The notes: generated by a model not told the origin, from the sequence alone. 64,000 nucleotides of DNA from Rhodospirillales bacterium (GCA_947447625.1 CANFKS010000002.1:1-64000), one strand, 5' to 3'; positions 45,538-54,191 are shown, numbered from the stretch's first letter. Program-made: numbers and translations.

Positions 45538-46088
45538 GGCTTGTGGCGACGGGATTTCAGGCGGCGCTGCTGCTGGCGCGGGGGCGGGCGGAGGGGTTGA
45601 GCGTGCTGGGCTCGCCGCCCGATACGATGGCGGTGGCGCGGCGGAGTTTCTGGGCGTTGCTGTTCTGTTTGCCGGCGTTTGTGTGTCTGCATCTGCTGGA
45701 CCAGCGGGCCACGGGCGGGGCGGTGGGGTCGGCGCGGAGTTTTGCGGCGGATCTGCTGGGTTTTGTGATCGGGTGGCTGGGGTTTGCGCTGGTGTCGTAC
45801 CGGGTGGCGGGGGCGCTGGGGCGGCGGGCGATGTGGCCGCGGTTCATCACGCTGTGGAACTGGTGCAACGTGGTGCAGTATCTGATGCTGGTGGCGGCGG
45901 CGTTGCCGGGGTTGCTGGGGTGGCCGGAGGTGGTGGGGCAGACGGCGTGGCTGGTGGCGCTGGGGTGGGCGTTGTGGCTGGAATGGTTCATGACGAGGCT
46001 GGCGCTGGGGTTGCCGGCGCCGATGGCGGCGACGCTGGTGATTTTGGATGTGGCGATCGGGCTGATTGTGGCGGGGGTGACGGGCTGA
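45534..46088 (+). CDS. Hypothetical membrane protein, second of a paralogous pair
   Basis: This 184-residue product starts from a GTG at 45534 that overlaps the previous stop (GTGA); the frame is open further upstream but that part is a shadow. It has about five membrane segments and the motifs LLLARGRAEG near the start and LWNWCNVVQYL in the middle, as in its neighbour. Its stop overlaps the ATG of the racemase-family gene (TGATG). The function is unknown. Operon position suggests a link to diaminopimelate or cell-envelope metabolism, which is only an inference. Confidence 0.72.
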   Translation: MRLVATGFQAALLLARGRAEGLSVLGSPPDTMAVARRSFWALLFCLPAFVCLHLLDQRATGGAVGSARSFAADLLGFVIGWLGFALVSYRVAGALGRRAMWPRFITLWNWCNVVQYLMLVAAALPGLLGWPEVVGQTAWLVALGWALWLEWFMTRLALGLPAPMAATLVILDVAIGLIVAGVTG

Positions 46089-47131
46089 TGCGGACGCGGC
46101 GGACGATCACGGTGGTGGGCTGTCATGCCGAAGGGGAAATCGGCGATGTGGTGACGGGGGGGGTCATGCCGCCTGCGGGGGCGACGATGTTCGAGCGCAT
46201 GGAGACGATGCGGCGCGAGCATGACGATATAAGGCGGTTTTTGTTGTGCGAGCCGCGCGGGCATGTGGGGCGTCATGTCAATATCTTGACGCCGCCGATC
46301 CGGCCGGACTGCGACGCGGGCGTGATCATCATGGAGCCGACGGAATATGTGCCGATGTCGGGCTCCAACCTGATCTGCACGGTGACGGTGTTGTTGGAGA
46401 CCGGGATCGTGACGATGTGCGAGCCGCAGACGGTGGTGATGATGGATACGCCGGCGGGGCCGGTGCGGGCGGTGGCGACGTGCAGGGACGGCAAGTGCGT
46501 GTCCGTCGAGTTTGCCAATGTGGCGTGTTTCGTCGATCGGCTGGCGGCGCCGCTGGAGGTGGAGGGATTTGGCACGGTGCTGGCGGACGTGGCGTTCGGC
46601 GGCATGTTCTATGCAATGGTGGATGCGACGAAGCTGGGGTTCAGCCTGGTGGCGGACGAGGCGCGGGAGTTGGCGGTGCTGGGCGAGCGGGTGCGGTTGG
46701 CGGCGCGGGCGCAGTTCGATGTGGTGCATCCGCAGAATCCGGGGATCGCCGGGGTGTCGATCGTGCAGCTCAACAGCCCCTATGCGGGGGGGGCGCGGCC
46801 GACGCGCAATACCTGCATCGTGGCGCCGGGACGGTCGGACCGCTCGCCGACGGGGACGGGGACCTGCGCGCGGATGGCGGTGTTGCGGGCGCGGGGCGAG
46901 ATGGCGGTGGGGGACATGTTGATCCATGAGAGCTTGATCGGCTCGCGCTTCGAGGGGCGGATTTTGGGGGAGACGACGATTGCGGGGCGGGCGGCGATCC
47001 TGCCGTCGTTGAAGGGGCGGGCGTGGATCACGGGGTTGCATACGTATCTGCTCGATCCGGATGATCCGTATCCGACGGGGTATCTGCTGGGCGATACCTG
47101 GGGTGTGACGGGGAAGACGTCGCAGGATTGA
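46088..47131 (+). CDS. Proline racemase family protein with Ser/Thr at the catalytic positions
   Basis: This 347-residue protein is of the proline racemase / hydroxyproline epimerase / trans-3-hydroxyproline dehydratase family (DapF-like fold). The N-terminal GCHAEGEIGDVVTGG and the C-terminal DRSPTGTGTCARM segments are clear. Proline racemases have Cys in both active-site motifs (MCGHN-like and PCGTGT), and the dehydratase has Cys and Thr. Here the first reads MSGSN (S91) and the second PTGTGT (T255), so both cysteines are absent. Racemase or epimerase chemistry is therefore doubtful; a dehydratase-like or novel reaction is possible. It is the last gene of the coupled dapD-dapE run. Confidence 0.88.
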   Translation: MRTRRTITVVGCHAEGEIGDVVTGGVMPPAGATMFERMETMRREHDDIRRFLLCEPRGHVGRHVNILTPPIRPDCDAGVIIMEPTEYVPMSGSNLICTVTVLLETGIVTMCEPQTVVMMDTPAGPVRAVATCRDGKCVSVEFANVACFVDRLAAPLEVEGFGTVLADVAFGGMFYAMVDATKLGFSLVADEARELAVLGERVRLAARAQFDVVHPQNPGIAGVSIVQLNSPYAGGARPTRNTCIVAPGRSDRSPTGTGTCARMAVLRARGEMAVGDMLIHESLIGSRFEGRILGETTIAGRAAILPSLKGRAWITGLHTYLLDPDDPYPTGYLLGDTWGVTGKTSQD

Positions 47132-47223
47132 GGGGGCGGAGCGCGGGGTTTCTTCGGGACCGGGCTTTGTGTTACGCATGGATACGGATCGTTCTGGGCG
47201 TGGATAAGGGGGGTTGAGCCGGT

Positions 47224-47418
47224 ATGGAATTTGCCGCCTATCTGTCGGTCGCTCTGGTGTGTCTGTGGGTCTTGTATTGGAGCGGGCGGAATTCTGCGCG
47301 CAAGCCGGGGACCCCGATCACCGGAATATTCGCCTATACTGAGGAAGATACGGCGCGGGTGGACAAGACGGCCGCGCAGAAGGCGGAACCGTCGGGGCAG
47401 TGGCGGGGGGCGCGCTGA
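47224..47418 (+). CDS. Small single-span membrane protein
   Basis: This 64-residue protein has one N-terminal membrane helix (about residues 3-20, AAYLSVALVCLWVLYW) and a polar tail rich in Lys, Glu and Ala. It ends 3 bp before the O-antigen-ligase-like gene and is probably co-transcribed with it. No family is recognised. Reasonable codon usage and tight spacing favour a real gene. Confidence 0.55.
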   Translation: MEFAAYLSVALVCLWVLYWSGRNSARKPGTPITGIFAYTEEDTARVDKTAAQKAEPSGQWRGAR

Positions 47419-47421
47419 GCG

Positions 47422-48726
47422 ATGCGTGACATCGCGCTGGTGCTTGTCTTCATCCCGATGCTGCTGAGCGGGGTGCGACAGGTGCATGCCGCGGTTATGG
47501 TGTGGATCTGGACGGCGCTGGCGGCGCCGAACAGTTTTCTGTTCGGGTTTTTGCAGCAGGCGCCGTTGAACAAGATCGCGGTGGGGATTTCGGCGTTTTC
47601 GCTGATCGCGGATCAAACCCGGCAGCGGTTGTTGGTGGACCCGGCGTTCGTGTTCCACACGCTGTTTATTGTGCAGGGCGCGGTGACGCTGGCGTTCAGC
47701 CTGACGGAGATTCCGCGGTCGTACGATCTCTTCGACCAGATGGTGAAGATATGGCTGCTGGTTTGTTTCATGCGGATCGCCAACCGGGAGCGGCTGCAGA
47801 TCCACTCGATCCTGATCGTGCTGACGCTGAGCCTGGGCGTGCATGGCCTGCTGGAGGGCTTAAAGTATGTCTCGACCTTGGGTGGTCACACGGTGATTGC
47901 GACACCGACGCTGGGCGACAACAACTCGTTCGCGATGGCGATGCTGATGATGTTGCCGTTTTTTATCTATTTGTATCGCTACTCCAAGGCGCGGATCGTG
48001 CGGATCGGCTTTGCGGTGTTTGCCGTGCTGGTGCTGCTCGGGGTGATCGCGAGTGCGTCGCGGGGGGCGCTGATCGGATTGGCTGCGTTGGTCGGGCTGA
48101 TGGTGATGCAGAGCCGGCGCAAGATGATGAGCCTGGCGATGGTGCTGGTGATCGGTTTGGCGGGGGCATCGCTTGCGCCGACGCAGTGGCTGGACCGGAT
48201 GAATACGATTCTGTCGGCCGATATCGATTCGTCGTTCCAGGGCAGGATTGCGTCGTGGAAGATGCACATGATCGTCGCGCTGAACCGGCCGCTGACCGGT
48301 GGGGGGTATTCGAGCCTGGAGGATCCGGTGGTTTATCGGCAGTTCATCGGCGCGTTCGGCGCGTTGGATTTCATCCCCTCGTCTCCGCCGGCGGGTGTGT
48401 TGGCGGCGCATAGCATCTATTTCCAGGTGCTGGGCGATAGCGGGTTCGTTGGCCTGTTCCTGTTTATGGGACTGCTGCTGGCGTGGTTTGTCAGTTTGCG
48501 GCGGACCAAGGCGATGACGCGGGGGCGGGCGGAGATGCGCTGGGCCTTCGATCTCGCGGCAGCGTTGGAGCGCAGTCTGATGGTGTATCTGGTGTCGGGG
48601 GGGGCGCTGAGTGCGGCGTATTTCGAGAATGTTTATATCGAGATCGTGCTGGCGAGCATGGTGCTGGCCTGTGTGCGGGCATCCGCGCCGGAGCGGGCGC
48701 CGGATGCGGTGTTCAACCGAAGGTAG
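47422..48726 (+). CDS. O-antigen ligase-like / polymerase membrane protein (exosortase A-associated type)
   Basis: This 434-residue membrane protein has about 11-12 hydrophobic segments. The MRDIALVLVFIPML start and early WTALAAPNSFLFGF segment resemble the putative O-glycosylation ligases of exosortase systems (TIGR03097, DUF5935 plus Wzy_C). The central SASRGALIGLAALV segment and the long periplasmic loop with FQGRIASWKMH and AAHSIYFQVLGDSGFVGL are typical Wzy_C/O-antigen ligase features. It would polymerise or attach surface polysaccharide. It ends 9 bp from the convergent cysE gene. No exosortase is in the window. Confidence 0.82.
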   Translation: MRDIALVLVFIPMLLSGVRQVHAAVMVWIWTALAAPNSFLFGFLQQAPLNKIAVGISAFSLIADQTRQRLLVDPAFVFHTLFIVQGAVTLAFSLTEIPRSYDLFDQMVKIWLLVCFMRIANRERLQIHSILIVLTLSLGVHGLLEGLKYVSTLGGHTVIATPTLGDNNSFAMAMLMMLPFFIYLYRYSKARIVRIGFAVFAVLVLLGVIASASRGALIGLAALVGLMVMQSRRKMMSLAMVLVIGLAGASLAPTQWLDRMNTILSADIDSSFQGRIASWKMHMIVALNRPLTGGGYSSLEDPVVYRQFIGAFGALDFIPSSPPAGVLAAHSIYFQVLGDSGFVGLFLFMGLLLAWFVSLRRTKAMTRGRAEMRWAFDLAAALERSLMVYLVSGGALSAAYFENVYIEIVLASMVLACVRASAPERAPDAVFNRR

Positions 48727-48735
48727 AGCGGGGCG

Positions 48736-49569
48736 TCAGCCCGTGCGGTCGTGGTCGTGGGGCCAGGTCTGGTCCATGGTGAGGGCGGCCATGGCGGCGT
48801 TGCGGGCGATGGGGCGGGCGGGGACGCCGACGACGGTGGTGAAGGGGGCGACGCTGTCGAGCACGATGGAGCCGGCGCCGACTTTGGCGCCTTCGCCGAT
48901 GGTGATGTTGCCGAGGATCTTGGCGCCGGCGCCGATGAGGACGCCGCGCCTGACTTTGGGGTGACGATCGCCGCCGGCCTTGCCGGTGCCGCCGAGGGTG
49001 ACTTCCTGGAGCATGGAGACGTCATCTTCGACGATGCAGGTTTCGCCGATGACAAGGCTGGTGCCGTGGTCGATCATGATGCCGCGGCCCATGCGGGCGG
49101 CGGGGTGGAAATCGGCAGCGAAGACTTCGGAGATGCGGGATTGCATGTGGCGCGCAAGGTGGATGCGCCCGCCGTTCCAGAGCCAGTGCGACACGCGGTG
49201 GGCTTGCAGGGCCTGAAAGCCTTTGAAGAAGAGGAAGGGGGTGAGGAGGTCTTCGCAGGAGGGGTCCCGGTCACGGATGGCGAGGAGGTCGGCGGCGGTG
49301 GCGGCGACGATGTCGGGCGTGTCCTCGTAGGCGTCGGAGATCAGGCCGGCGAGGGTGGTGCGGTCTATCGCGTCGTCCTGGAGTTTGCGGGCGAGGAGGC
49401 AGGCCATGGCGCCGGCGAGATCGCCGTGGGGCGTGACGAGGACGTTGACGACGCGGCCCATCAGGCGATCCCGCATCAGGGCGTGGTTGGCTTCGCGCAG
49501 GATGGTCTGCCAGACCTCGACAGCTTCTGGCACATGCACGCTACGGACGCCGCAATCGAGTTCGGACAT
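48736..49569 (-). CDS. cysE: Serine O-acetyltransferase
   Basis: This enzyme acetylates L-serine with acetyl-CoA, the first step of cysteine synthesis. The 277 residues from the ATG at 49569 have the helical N-terminal domain and a C-terminal left-handed beta-helix. The active-site segments are IDHGTSLVIGET (catalytic His-Asp pair) and TLGGTGKAGGDRHPKV, and a Cys-poor tail follows that could bind cysteine synthase. The frame is open further upstream, but that extension lies in the dispersed repeat at 49592-49654 and is unlikely to be coding. Confidence 0.95.
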   Translation of the reverse strand: MSELDCGVRSVHVPEAVEVWQTILREANHALMRDRLMGRVVNVLVTPHGDLAGAMACLLARKLQDDAIDRTTLAGLISDAYEDTPDIVAATAADLLAIRDRDPSCEDLLTPFLFFKGFQALQAHRVSHWLWNGGRIHLARHMQSRISEVFAADFHPAARMGRGIMIDHGTSLVIGETCIVEDDVSMLQEVTLGGTGKAGGDRHPKVRRGVLIGAGAKILGNITIGEGAKVGAGSIVLDSVAPFTTVVGVPARPIARNAAMAALTMDQTWPHDHDRTG

Positions 49570-49591
49570 GGCGTTGTTGCCTTTACCTGGA

Positions 49592-49654
49592 GCCTGATCG
49601 CCAAAGGTGGAATCGCCGTCGGCGTGAATCACACTATAAAACAAAGGGTTAGAG
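49592..49654. repeat. Dispersed palindromic repeat, copy 2 (inverted relative to copy 1)
   Basis: Read on the minus strand, this 63-bp element runs CTCTAACCCTTTGTTT to ATCAGGC. It aligns with copy 1 at 18158-18221 with one length difference. Identical blocks are CTCTAA, CTTTGTTT, TGATTCA, GGCGATTCC and ATCAGGC. The central hairpin arms have diverged. It lies in the cysE leader, and a further AGGCATCCCRCTCTA word that flanks copy 1 (18149-18163) recurs just outside it at 49677-49691. Confidence 0.7.
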
Positions 49655-49688
49655 TAGAATTCCTTAGCCTGTCAGAAGGCATCCCACT

Positions 49689-50087
49689 CTAGACGTGGAA
49701 GCTTTCGCCGCAGCCGCAGCGGCCCTTTTCATTCGGGTTCACGAAGACGAAGCCCGCGGAGAGCGCCTTGGTCTCATAATCCATGGTTGTGCCGATGAGG
49801 AAAAGGCTTGCCTTGCGATCGACCAGAACGGTCACGCCCTTGTCACTCACGCGCTCGTCACCGGGGCCGGGTTCGGCGGTCCAGGTCATGTCGTAGGCGA
49901 GGCCGGAGCAGCCCTTGGTGTTGACGGAGATGCGCAGGAGTTTGGCCCCGCCTTCGGCATTGGCGTCACCGGTGGTTTCGCCTTTGGCGTAGAGGGCGCG
50001 CAGGCGCTCGGCGGCGGCGTCGCTGAGTTGCATCAGCGGCGGGAGTTCGCGCTTCGGGCGGGTTGGTGTGACGGTGGTGGTGCTCAT
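49689..50087 (-). CDS. sufA: A-type iron-sulfur cluster carrier (SufA/IscA/HesB family)
   Basis: This 132-residue carrier receives clusters from the SufBCD scaffold and delivers them to target enzymes. The three conserved cysteines are in NTKGCSGLAYD and GRCGCGESF. The core is preceded by an N-terminal extension of about 20 residues (MSTTTVTPTRPKRELPP). It is the last gene of the SUF operon, 21 bp after the sufT-like gene. It could also be called ErpA-like; the SUF context favours SufA. Confidence 0.92.
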   Translation of the reverse strand: MSTTTVTPTRPKRELPPLMQLSDAAAERLRALYAKGETTGDANAEGGAKLLRISVNTKGCSGLAYDMTWTAEPGPGDERVSDKGVTVLVDRKASLFLIGTTMDYETKALSAGFVFVNPNEKGRCGCGESFHV

Positions 50088-50108
50088 GTGGGGTCCCCGT
50101 TCCTTGCT

Positions 50109-50462
50109 TCAGAACATGTTGAGCGCGAGCCGCGCATCTTCGGTCATGCGGGATTGGTCCCACGGCGGATCCCACACGACTTCGACGTCGCAGGTGGCGA
50201 CGCCGGGGAGGGCGAGGATGGCGTCGCGGACCTGCTCGGGCAGTTCCTGCGCCGAGGGGCAGGCGGGGGCGGTGAGGGTCATTTCGACTTTCACATTGCC
50301 GGTGCCGTTGATGTCGATGGCGTAGATCAGGCCGAGTTCGTAGATGTTGACCGGGATTTCCGGGTCATAGACCGAGGCGCAGGCGGCGATAAGGGCGTCT
50401 TCCGAAGGGGCGGCCTCGGTGGTGCCATCGGGGGACCAGGTGCCGACATGGGTCGTGTTCAT
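50109..50462 (-). CDS. sufT: SUF system Fe-S assembly protein SufT (DUF59/MIP18 family)
   Basis: This 117-residue DUF59 protein helps mature iron-sulfur proteins in SUF systems. Family hallmarks are YDPEIPVNIYELGLIY, LTAPACPSAQELP and the C-terminal VVWDPPWDQSRM. The ATG at 50462 gives a usual N-terminus. A GTG five codons upstream is an alternative start, still outside sufU. It sits between sufU and the A-type carrier on the same strand. Confidence 0.93.
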   Translation of the reverse strand: MNTTHVGTWSPDGTTEAAPSEDALIAACASVYDPEIPVNIYELGLIYAIDINGTGNVKVEMTLTAPACPSAQELPEQVRDAILALPGVATCDVEVVWDPPWDQSRMTEDARLALNMF

Positions 50463-50469
50463 CGTGTCC

Positions 50470-50922
50470 TCATTCACTGGAGGCGTTCCCTTTGTCGTCG
50501 AGGGCGGCGAGCAGGGCGTGCCAGGGGAGCGTGGCGCATTTGACGCGGGAGGGGTATTCGTGGACGGCGGCCAGCGGCTGCATGGGCGCGAGGGCCTCGG
50601 CACAGTCCGGGCATTGGCCGGTCTGGGCGAGGGTCAGGAAGGCGGCGAAGAGGCGTTTGGTGTCCTCGGCGGTGTGGCCGGCGACGGCTTCGACCATGAG
50701 GTCGGCGGCGGCTTTGCTGATTTCGCAGCCGCGGGCATCGAAGCCGGTGGCGGCGATGGTGGAGTCGGCGGCATATTTGACCCAGACCTGAACGCGATCG
50801 CCGCACATCGGGTTGTCGCCCTTGGCGGTGACGTCGAAGTCATCGAGGCGGCGCATGTGGCGGGGGCGGCGGCCGCGCTCGATGATGGTGGCGTTGTAGA
50901 GGTCGCGGACGTCTTCGAACAT
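50470..50922 (-). CDS. sufU: Sulfur relay/scaffold protein SufU
   Basis: This IscU-fold protein takes persulfide sulfur from SufS in zinc-dependent SUF systems. The 150 residues contain the zinc/active-site set C40 (with D42), C66 and C129, in GDNPMCGD, ARGCEISKA and RVKCATLPW. The 18-21 residue insertion between the second and third cysteines that distinguishes SufU from IscU is present. Its ATG overlaps the sufS stop by one base (TAATG). Confidence 0.93.
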   Translation of the reverse strand: MFEDVRDLYNATIIERGRRPRHMRRLDDFDVTAKGDNPMCGDRVQVWVKYAADSTIAATGFDARGCEISKAAADLMVEAVAGHTAEDTKRLFAAFLTLAQTGQCPDCAEALAPMQPLAAVHEYPSRVKCATLPWHALLAALDDKGNASSE

Positions 50923-52166
50923 TATTGGAAGAACTCCCGCACTTTGAGCAGCGTGTCGGCCAGGACGTCGATTTCGGCGGGGGTCGTGTAGATGCCGAAG
51001 CTGGCGCGGGCGGTGGATTCGAGACCGAGGCGGCGCATCAGGGGTTCGGCGCAGTGATGGCCGGCACGGACCGCGATGCCGGCGCGATCGAGCAGGGTTG
51101 CGATGTCGTGGGCGTGGGCGCGGTCGAGGGTGAAGGAGATCACGCCGCCGCGGTCCTGGGCGCGGCCGATCACGGTGAGCCCCTCGATGGCGGAGAGGCG
51201 GGCGAGGCCGTGGTCGGTGAGGGCGGCTTCGTGGGCGGCGATGGCGTCGTAGCCGATGGCTTCGATCCATTGGATGGCGGCGTTGAGGCCGATGCCTTCG
51301 AGGATGGCGGGGGTGCCGGCTTCGAATTTATGGGGGACCTGGGCCCAGGTGGAGCGTTCGTAGGAGACGGAGGAGATCATGTCGCCGCCGCCCATCCAGG
51401 GGGGCATGGCTTCGAGGAGTTCGCGCTTGCCGTAGAGTACGCCGATGCCGGTGGGGCCGTAGAGTTTGTGGCCGGTGAAGACGTAGAAATCGGCATCCAG
51501 CGCCTGGACGTCGATCCGGCGGTGAACGATGGCCTGGGAGCCGTCGAGCAGGATTTTGGCGCCGTTTGCATGGGCGATCTGGACGATGCGTTCCGCCGGG
51601 GTGTAGCTGCCGAGGACGTTGGACATGTGGGTGATGGCGACGAGGCCGACTTTGCCGTCTGCGAAAAGGGCCTCGTAGGCGGGGATGTCGAGTTCGCCGG
51701 CGTCGGTGATGGGGGCGATGCGCAGTTCGGTGCCGTGGGCGTCGCGCAGCATCTGCCAGGGGACGATGTTGGAGTGGTGTTCCATCGCCGAGATCACGAC
51801 GGCCTGGCCGGGTTTGAGGATGCCGCGGCCGTAGCTGTGGGCGACGAGGTTGATCGCTTCGGTCGTGTTGCGGACGAAGACGATTTCGTGGCGGTCGGCG
51901 GCGTTGAGCAGGCGGGCGGCGGAGTCGCGGGTGGCTTCGTAGGCGTCGGTGGTGCGTTCGCTCATCCAGTGCAGGCCGCGGTGGATGTTGGCGTATTGGG
52001 TTTCCATGGCGCCGACCATGGCGTCGATCACGGCGCGCGGCTTTTGGGCCGAGGCGGCACTGTCAAGGAAGACTAGGTCCTTGCCGCGGATTTTCTGCGC
52101 CAGGATGGGGAACTGGGCGCGGATGGCGGCGATGTCGAGTTCGGTGTGGCGGGGGAGATCGTTCAT
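50922..52166 (-). CDS. sufS: Cysteine desulfurase SufS
   Basis: This PLP enzyme removes sulfur from cysteine for cluster assembly. The 414 residues (class V aminotransferase fold, type II desulfurase) have the PLP lysine K234 in FTGHKLYGPTG and the catalytic cysteine C372 in RAGHHCAEPLM. The ATG at 52166 overlaps the sufD stop (ATGA); the longer upstream frame is a shadow of sufD. SufU follows with a one-base overlap, as in systems where SufU is the sulfur acceptor. Confidence 0.97.
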   Translation of the reverse strand: MNDLPRHTELDIAAIRAQFPILAQKIRGKDLVFLDSAASAQKPRAVIDAMVGAMETQYANIHRGLHWMSERTTDAYEATRDSAARLLNAADRHEIVFVRNTTEAINLVAHSYGRGILKPGQAVVISAMEHHSNIVPWQMLRDAHGTELRIAPITDAGELDIPAYEALFADGKVGLVAITHMSNVLGSYTPAERIVQIAHANGAKILLDGSQAIVHRRIDVQALDADFYVFTGHKLYGPTGIGVLYGKRELLEAMPPWMGGGDMISSVSYERSTWAQVPHKFEAGTPAILEGIGLNAAIQWIEAIGYDAIAAHEAALTDHGLARLSAIEGLTVIGRAQDRGGVISFTLDRAHAHDIATLLDRAGIAVRAGHHCAEPLMRRLGLESTARASFGIYTTPAEIDVLADTLLKVREFFQ

Positions 52167-53425
52167 GGGGTTGGGGCCTTGTCCCACCAGGCGGCGATGG
52201 CGGATTCCATGTGGTCGCGCATGGCGTCGTGGGCGATAGGATCGAGCGCTTCGGAGAGGAAGGCGCGGATGAGGATGTTGCGGGCGTCGGCTTCGGGGAC
52301 GCCGCGGCTGCGCAGGTAGAACAACTGGTCGGCGTCGAGTTCGCCCACGGTGCAGCCGTGGCTGCATTTGACATCGTCGGCGTAGATTTCGAGTTGCGGC
52401 TTGCTGTCGATCTCGGCGTCGCGGGAGAGCAGCAGGGTTTGGTTCATCTGGTAGCCGTCGGTTTTCTGGGCGATGCGGGCGACTTCGATCTTGCCCTGGA
52501 AGACGCCCTTGGCGTGGCCGGTGAGGACGTTTTTCACGGTCTGGCGGCTGGCGGTGGACGGCGCGTCGTGGCGGACGGTGGTGGTGAAGTCGGAATGCTG
52601 GGTGGCGCCGAGGAGTTGGGCGGCGTTGAGGTGGGCCATGGCGTTCTCGCCGGCGAGATGGGCATGGACCTGCACGCGGGCGAGGCGGCCGCCGAGGGCC
52701 AGCGAGAAGCTGTCATAGGTGCCGCGTGCCGCGACTTTGGCGAAGACGGTGGAGAGGTGGAAGGCGCCGGGGGCTTCGCGCTGTTCGCGCAGGTGAACCA
52801 GGGTGGCGTCCTCGGCGATTTCGGCGGTGATGACGGGGTTGTTGAAGTAGACGCCGGTGCCGCTGTTGATTTCGGCGAGGGTGAGACGGGCGCCCTGGCC
52901 GAGGCGGATGGCGTGGCGCGGGTGGAAGGAGACGGGGTGGCCATGGGCGTCGGCGCCGAGGCTGACGAGGAGGATGGTGCCGGCGTCGATGCCGGGGGCG
53001 ATGTCGATGGCGGCGCCGTCTTCGGCCAGCATGGTGTTCAGCGCGACCAGTTTTTCGCCGTTGTCGGCGATGTGGCCGAAGGCGGGGGCGCCGGTGGTGA
53101 TGCTGATGCCGTCCGGCAGGCGAGAGAGCGGCGCGCTGAAGCGGCCGTCGATGAAGACGAGGCGGGGCAGGTCGGGCAGGGCCAGGGCGGTAAGCTGTGC
53201 CGAGGTGTCGGAGAGGAGGATGACGGGTTCGTGGAACGCGGTTTCAGCGAGCGGGCGCAGCGCGGTGTAGCGCCAGGCTTCCTCGCGCGGGCCGGGCAGG
53301 CCGTGGCGGGCGAAGGCGTCGGCGCCGGCGGCACGCTGCGCATTATCGCCGGGGAAGCGGGATTTCAGGCCGGCATAGCGGGCCAGGAAGCCCTGGGCGC
53401 TGGCTTGGAGGGTGGTCTGGGACAC
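52163..53425 (-). CDS. sufD: Fe-S cluster assembly protein SufD
   Basis: SufD forms the SufBC2D scaffold complex. The 420 residues have the beta-helix core with the C-terminal signature KCSHGCTVGELDADQLFYLRSRG, in which DQLFYLRSRG is shared with SufB, and the late IRAFLSEALDPI helix. The gene lies 5 bp after sufC and overlaps sufS. Confidence 0.96.
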   Translation of the reverse strand: MSQTTLQASAQGFLARYAGLKSRFPGDNAQRAAGADAFARHGLPGPREEAWRYTALRPLAETAFHEPVILLSDTSAQLTALALPDLPRLVFIDGRFSAPLSRLPDGISITTGAPAFGHIADNGEKLVALNTMLAEDGAAIDIAPGIDAGTILLVSLGADAHGHPVSFHPRHAIRLGQGARLTLAEINSGTGVYFNNPVITAEIAEDATLVHLREQREAPGAFHLSTVFAKVAARGTYDSFSLALGGRLARVQVHAHLAGENAMAHLNAAQLLGATQHSDFTTTVRHDAPSTASRQTVKNVLTGHAKGVFQGKIEVARIAQKTDGYQMNQTLLLSRDAEIDSKPQLEIYADDVKCSHGCTVGELDADQLFYLRSRGVPEADARNILIRAFLSEALDPIAHDAMRDHMESAIAAWWDKAPTP

Positions 53426-53430
53426 TGGGG

Positions 53431-54180
53431 TTATGCCGCTTCAGCCACGACGGCGGCGTAGCCGTTGGCTTCGAGCTCGTGGGCGAGTTCGGGGCCGCCG
53501 GAGCGGATGATGCGCCCGCCGGCCAGGACGTGGACGCGGTCGGGGACGATGTAGTCAAGCAGGCGCTGGTAATGGGTGATGACGAGGGCGGAGAAATCGG
53601 GGCTGCGGAGCGCGTTGACGCCATCGGCCACGATTTTAAGGGCGTCGATGTCGAGGCCGCTGTCGGTTTCGTCGAGGATGGCGAGTTTGGGGCGCAGGAT
53701 GGCCATCTGGAGGACTTCGTTGCGCTTTTTTTCGCCGCCGGAGAAGCCGACATTGACGTTGCGTTTCAGCATGTCGTCAGCCATCGAGAGGCGCTTGATT
53801 TCGGCGCGGGCGAGTTTGAGGAACTTGACGGCATCAAGCTCCTCTTCGCCGCGGGCGCGGCGCTGGGCGTTGAGCGCGGTGCGCAGGAAGTTGGCGTTGT
53901 TCACGCCGGGGAGCTCGACCGGATATTGGAAAGCGAGGAACAGGCCGGCGGCGGCGCGTTCCTCGGGGTCCATCTCCAGGAGGTCATGGCCATCAAACAT
54001 GGCGGTGCCGCCGGTGACGTCGTAGCCGTCGCGGCCGGAGAGGATGTAGGACAGGGTCGATTTGCCGGAGCCGTTGGGGCCCATGATGGCGTGGACTTCG
54101 CCGGTGGGGACAATGAGATCGATCCCCTTGAGGATCTCCTTGTCGGTGATGCCGGCGCGCAGCGCGTTGATTTCGAGCAT
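53431..54180 (-). CDS. sufC: Fe-S cluster assembly ATPase SufC
   Basis: This 249-residue ABC-type ATPase powers the SufBCD scaffold. It has Walker A GPNGSGKS (34-41), the Q-loop in FQYPVELPG, signature NVGFSGGEKKRNE and Walker B LAILDETDSGLDID. The ATG at 54180 gives the standard start (MLEINALRAG). The upstream part of the frame overlaps sufB and is a shadow. It lies 11 bp after sufB. Confidence 0.97.
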   Translation of the reverse strand: MLEINALRAGITDKEILKGIDLIVPTGEVHAIMGPNGSGKSTLSYILSGRDGYDVTGGTAMFDGHDLLEMDPEERAAAGLFLAFQYPVELPGVNNANFLRTALNAQRRARGEEELDAVKFLKLARAEIKRLSMADDMLKRNVNVGFSGGEKKRNEVLQMAILRPKLAILDETDSGLDIDALKIVADGVNALRSPDFSALVITHYQRLLDYIVPDRVHVLAGGRIIRSGGPELAHELEANGYAAVVAEAA

Positions 54181-54191
54181 GTCTCTATCCT

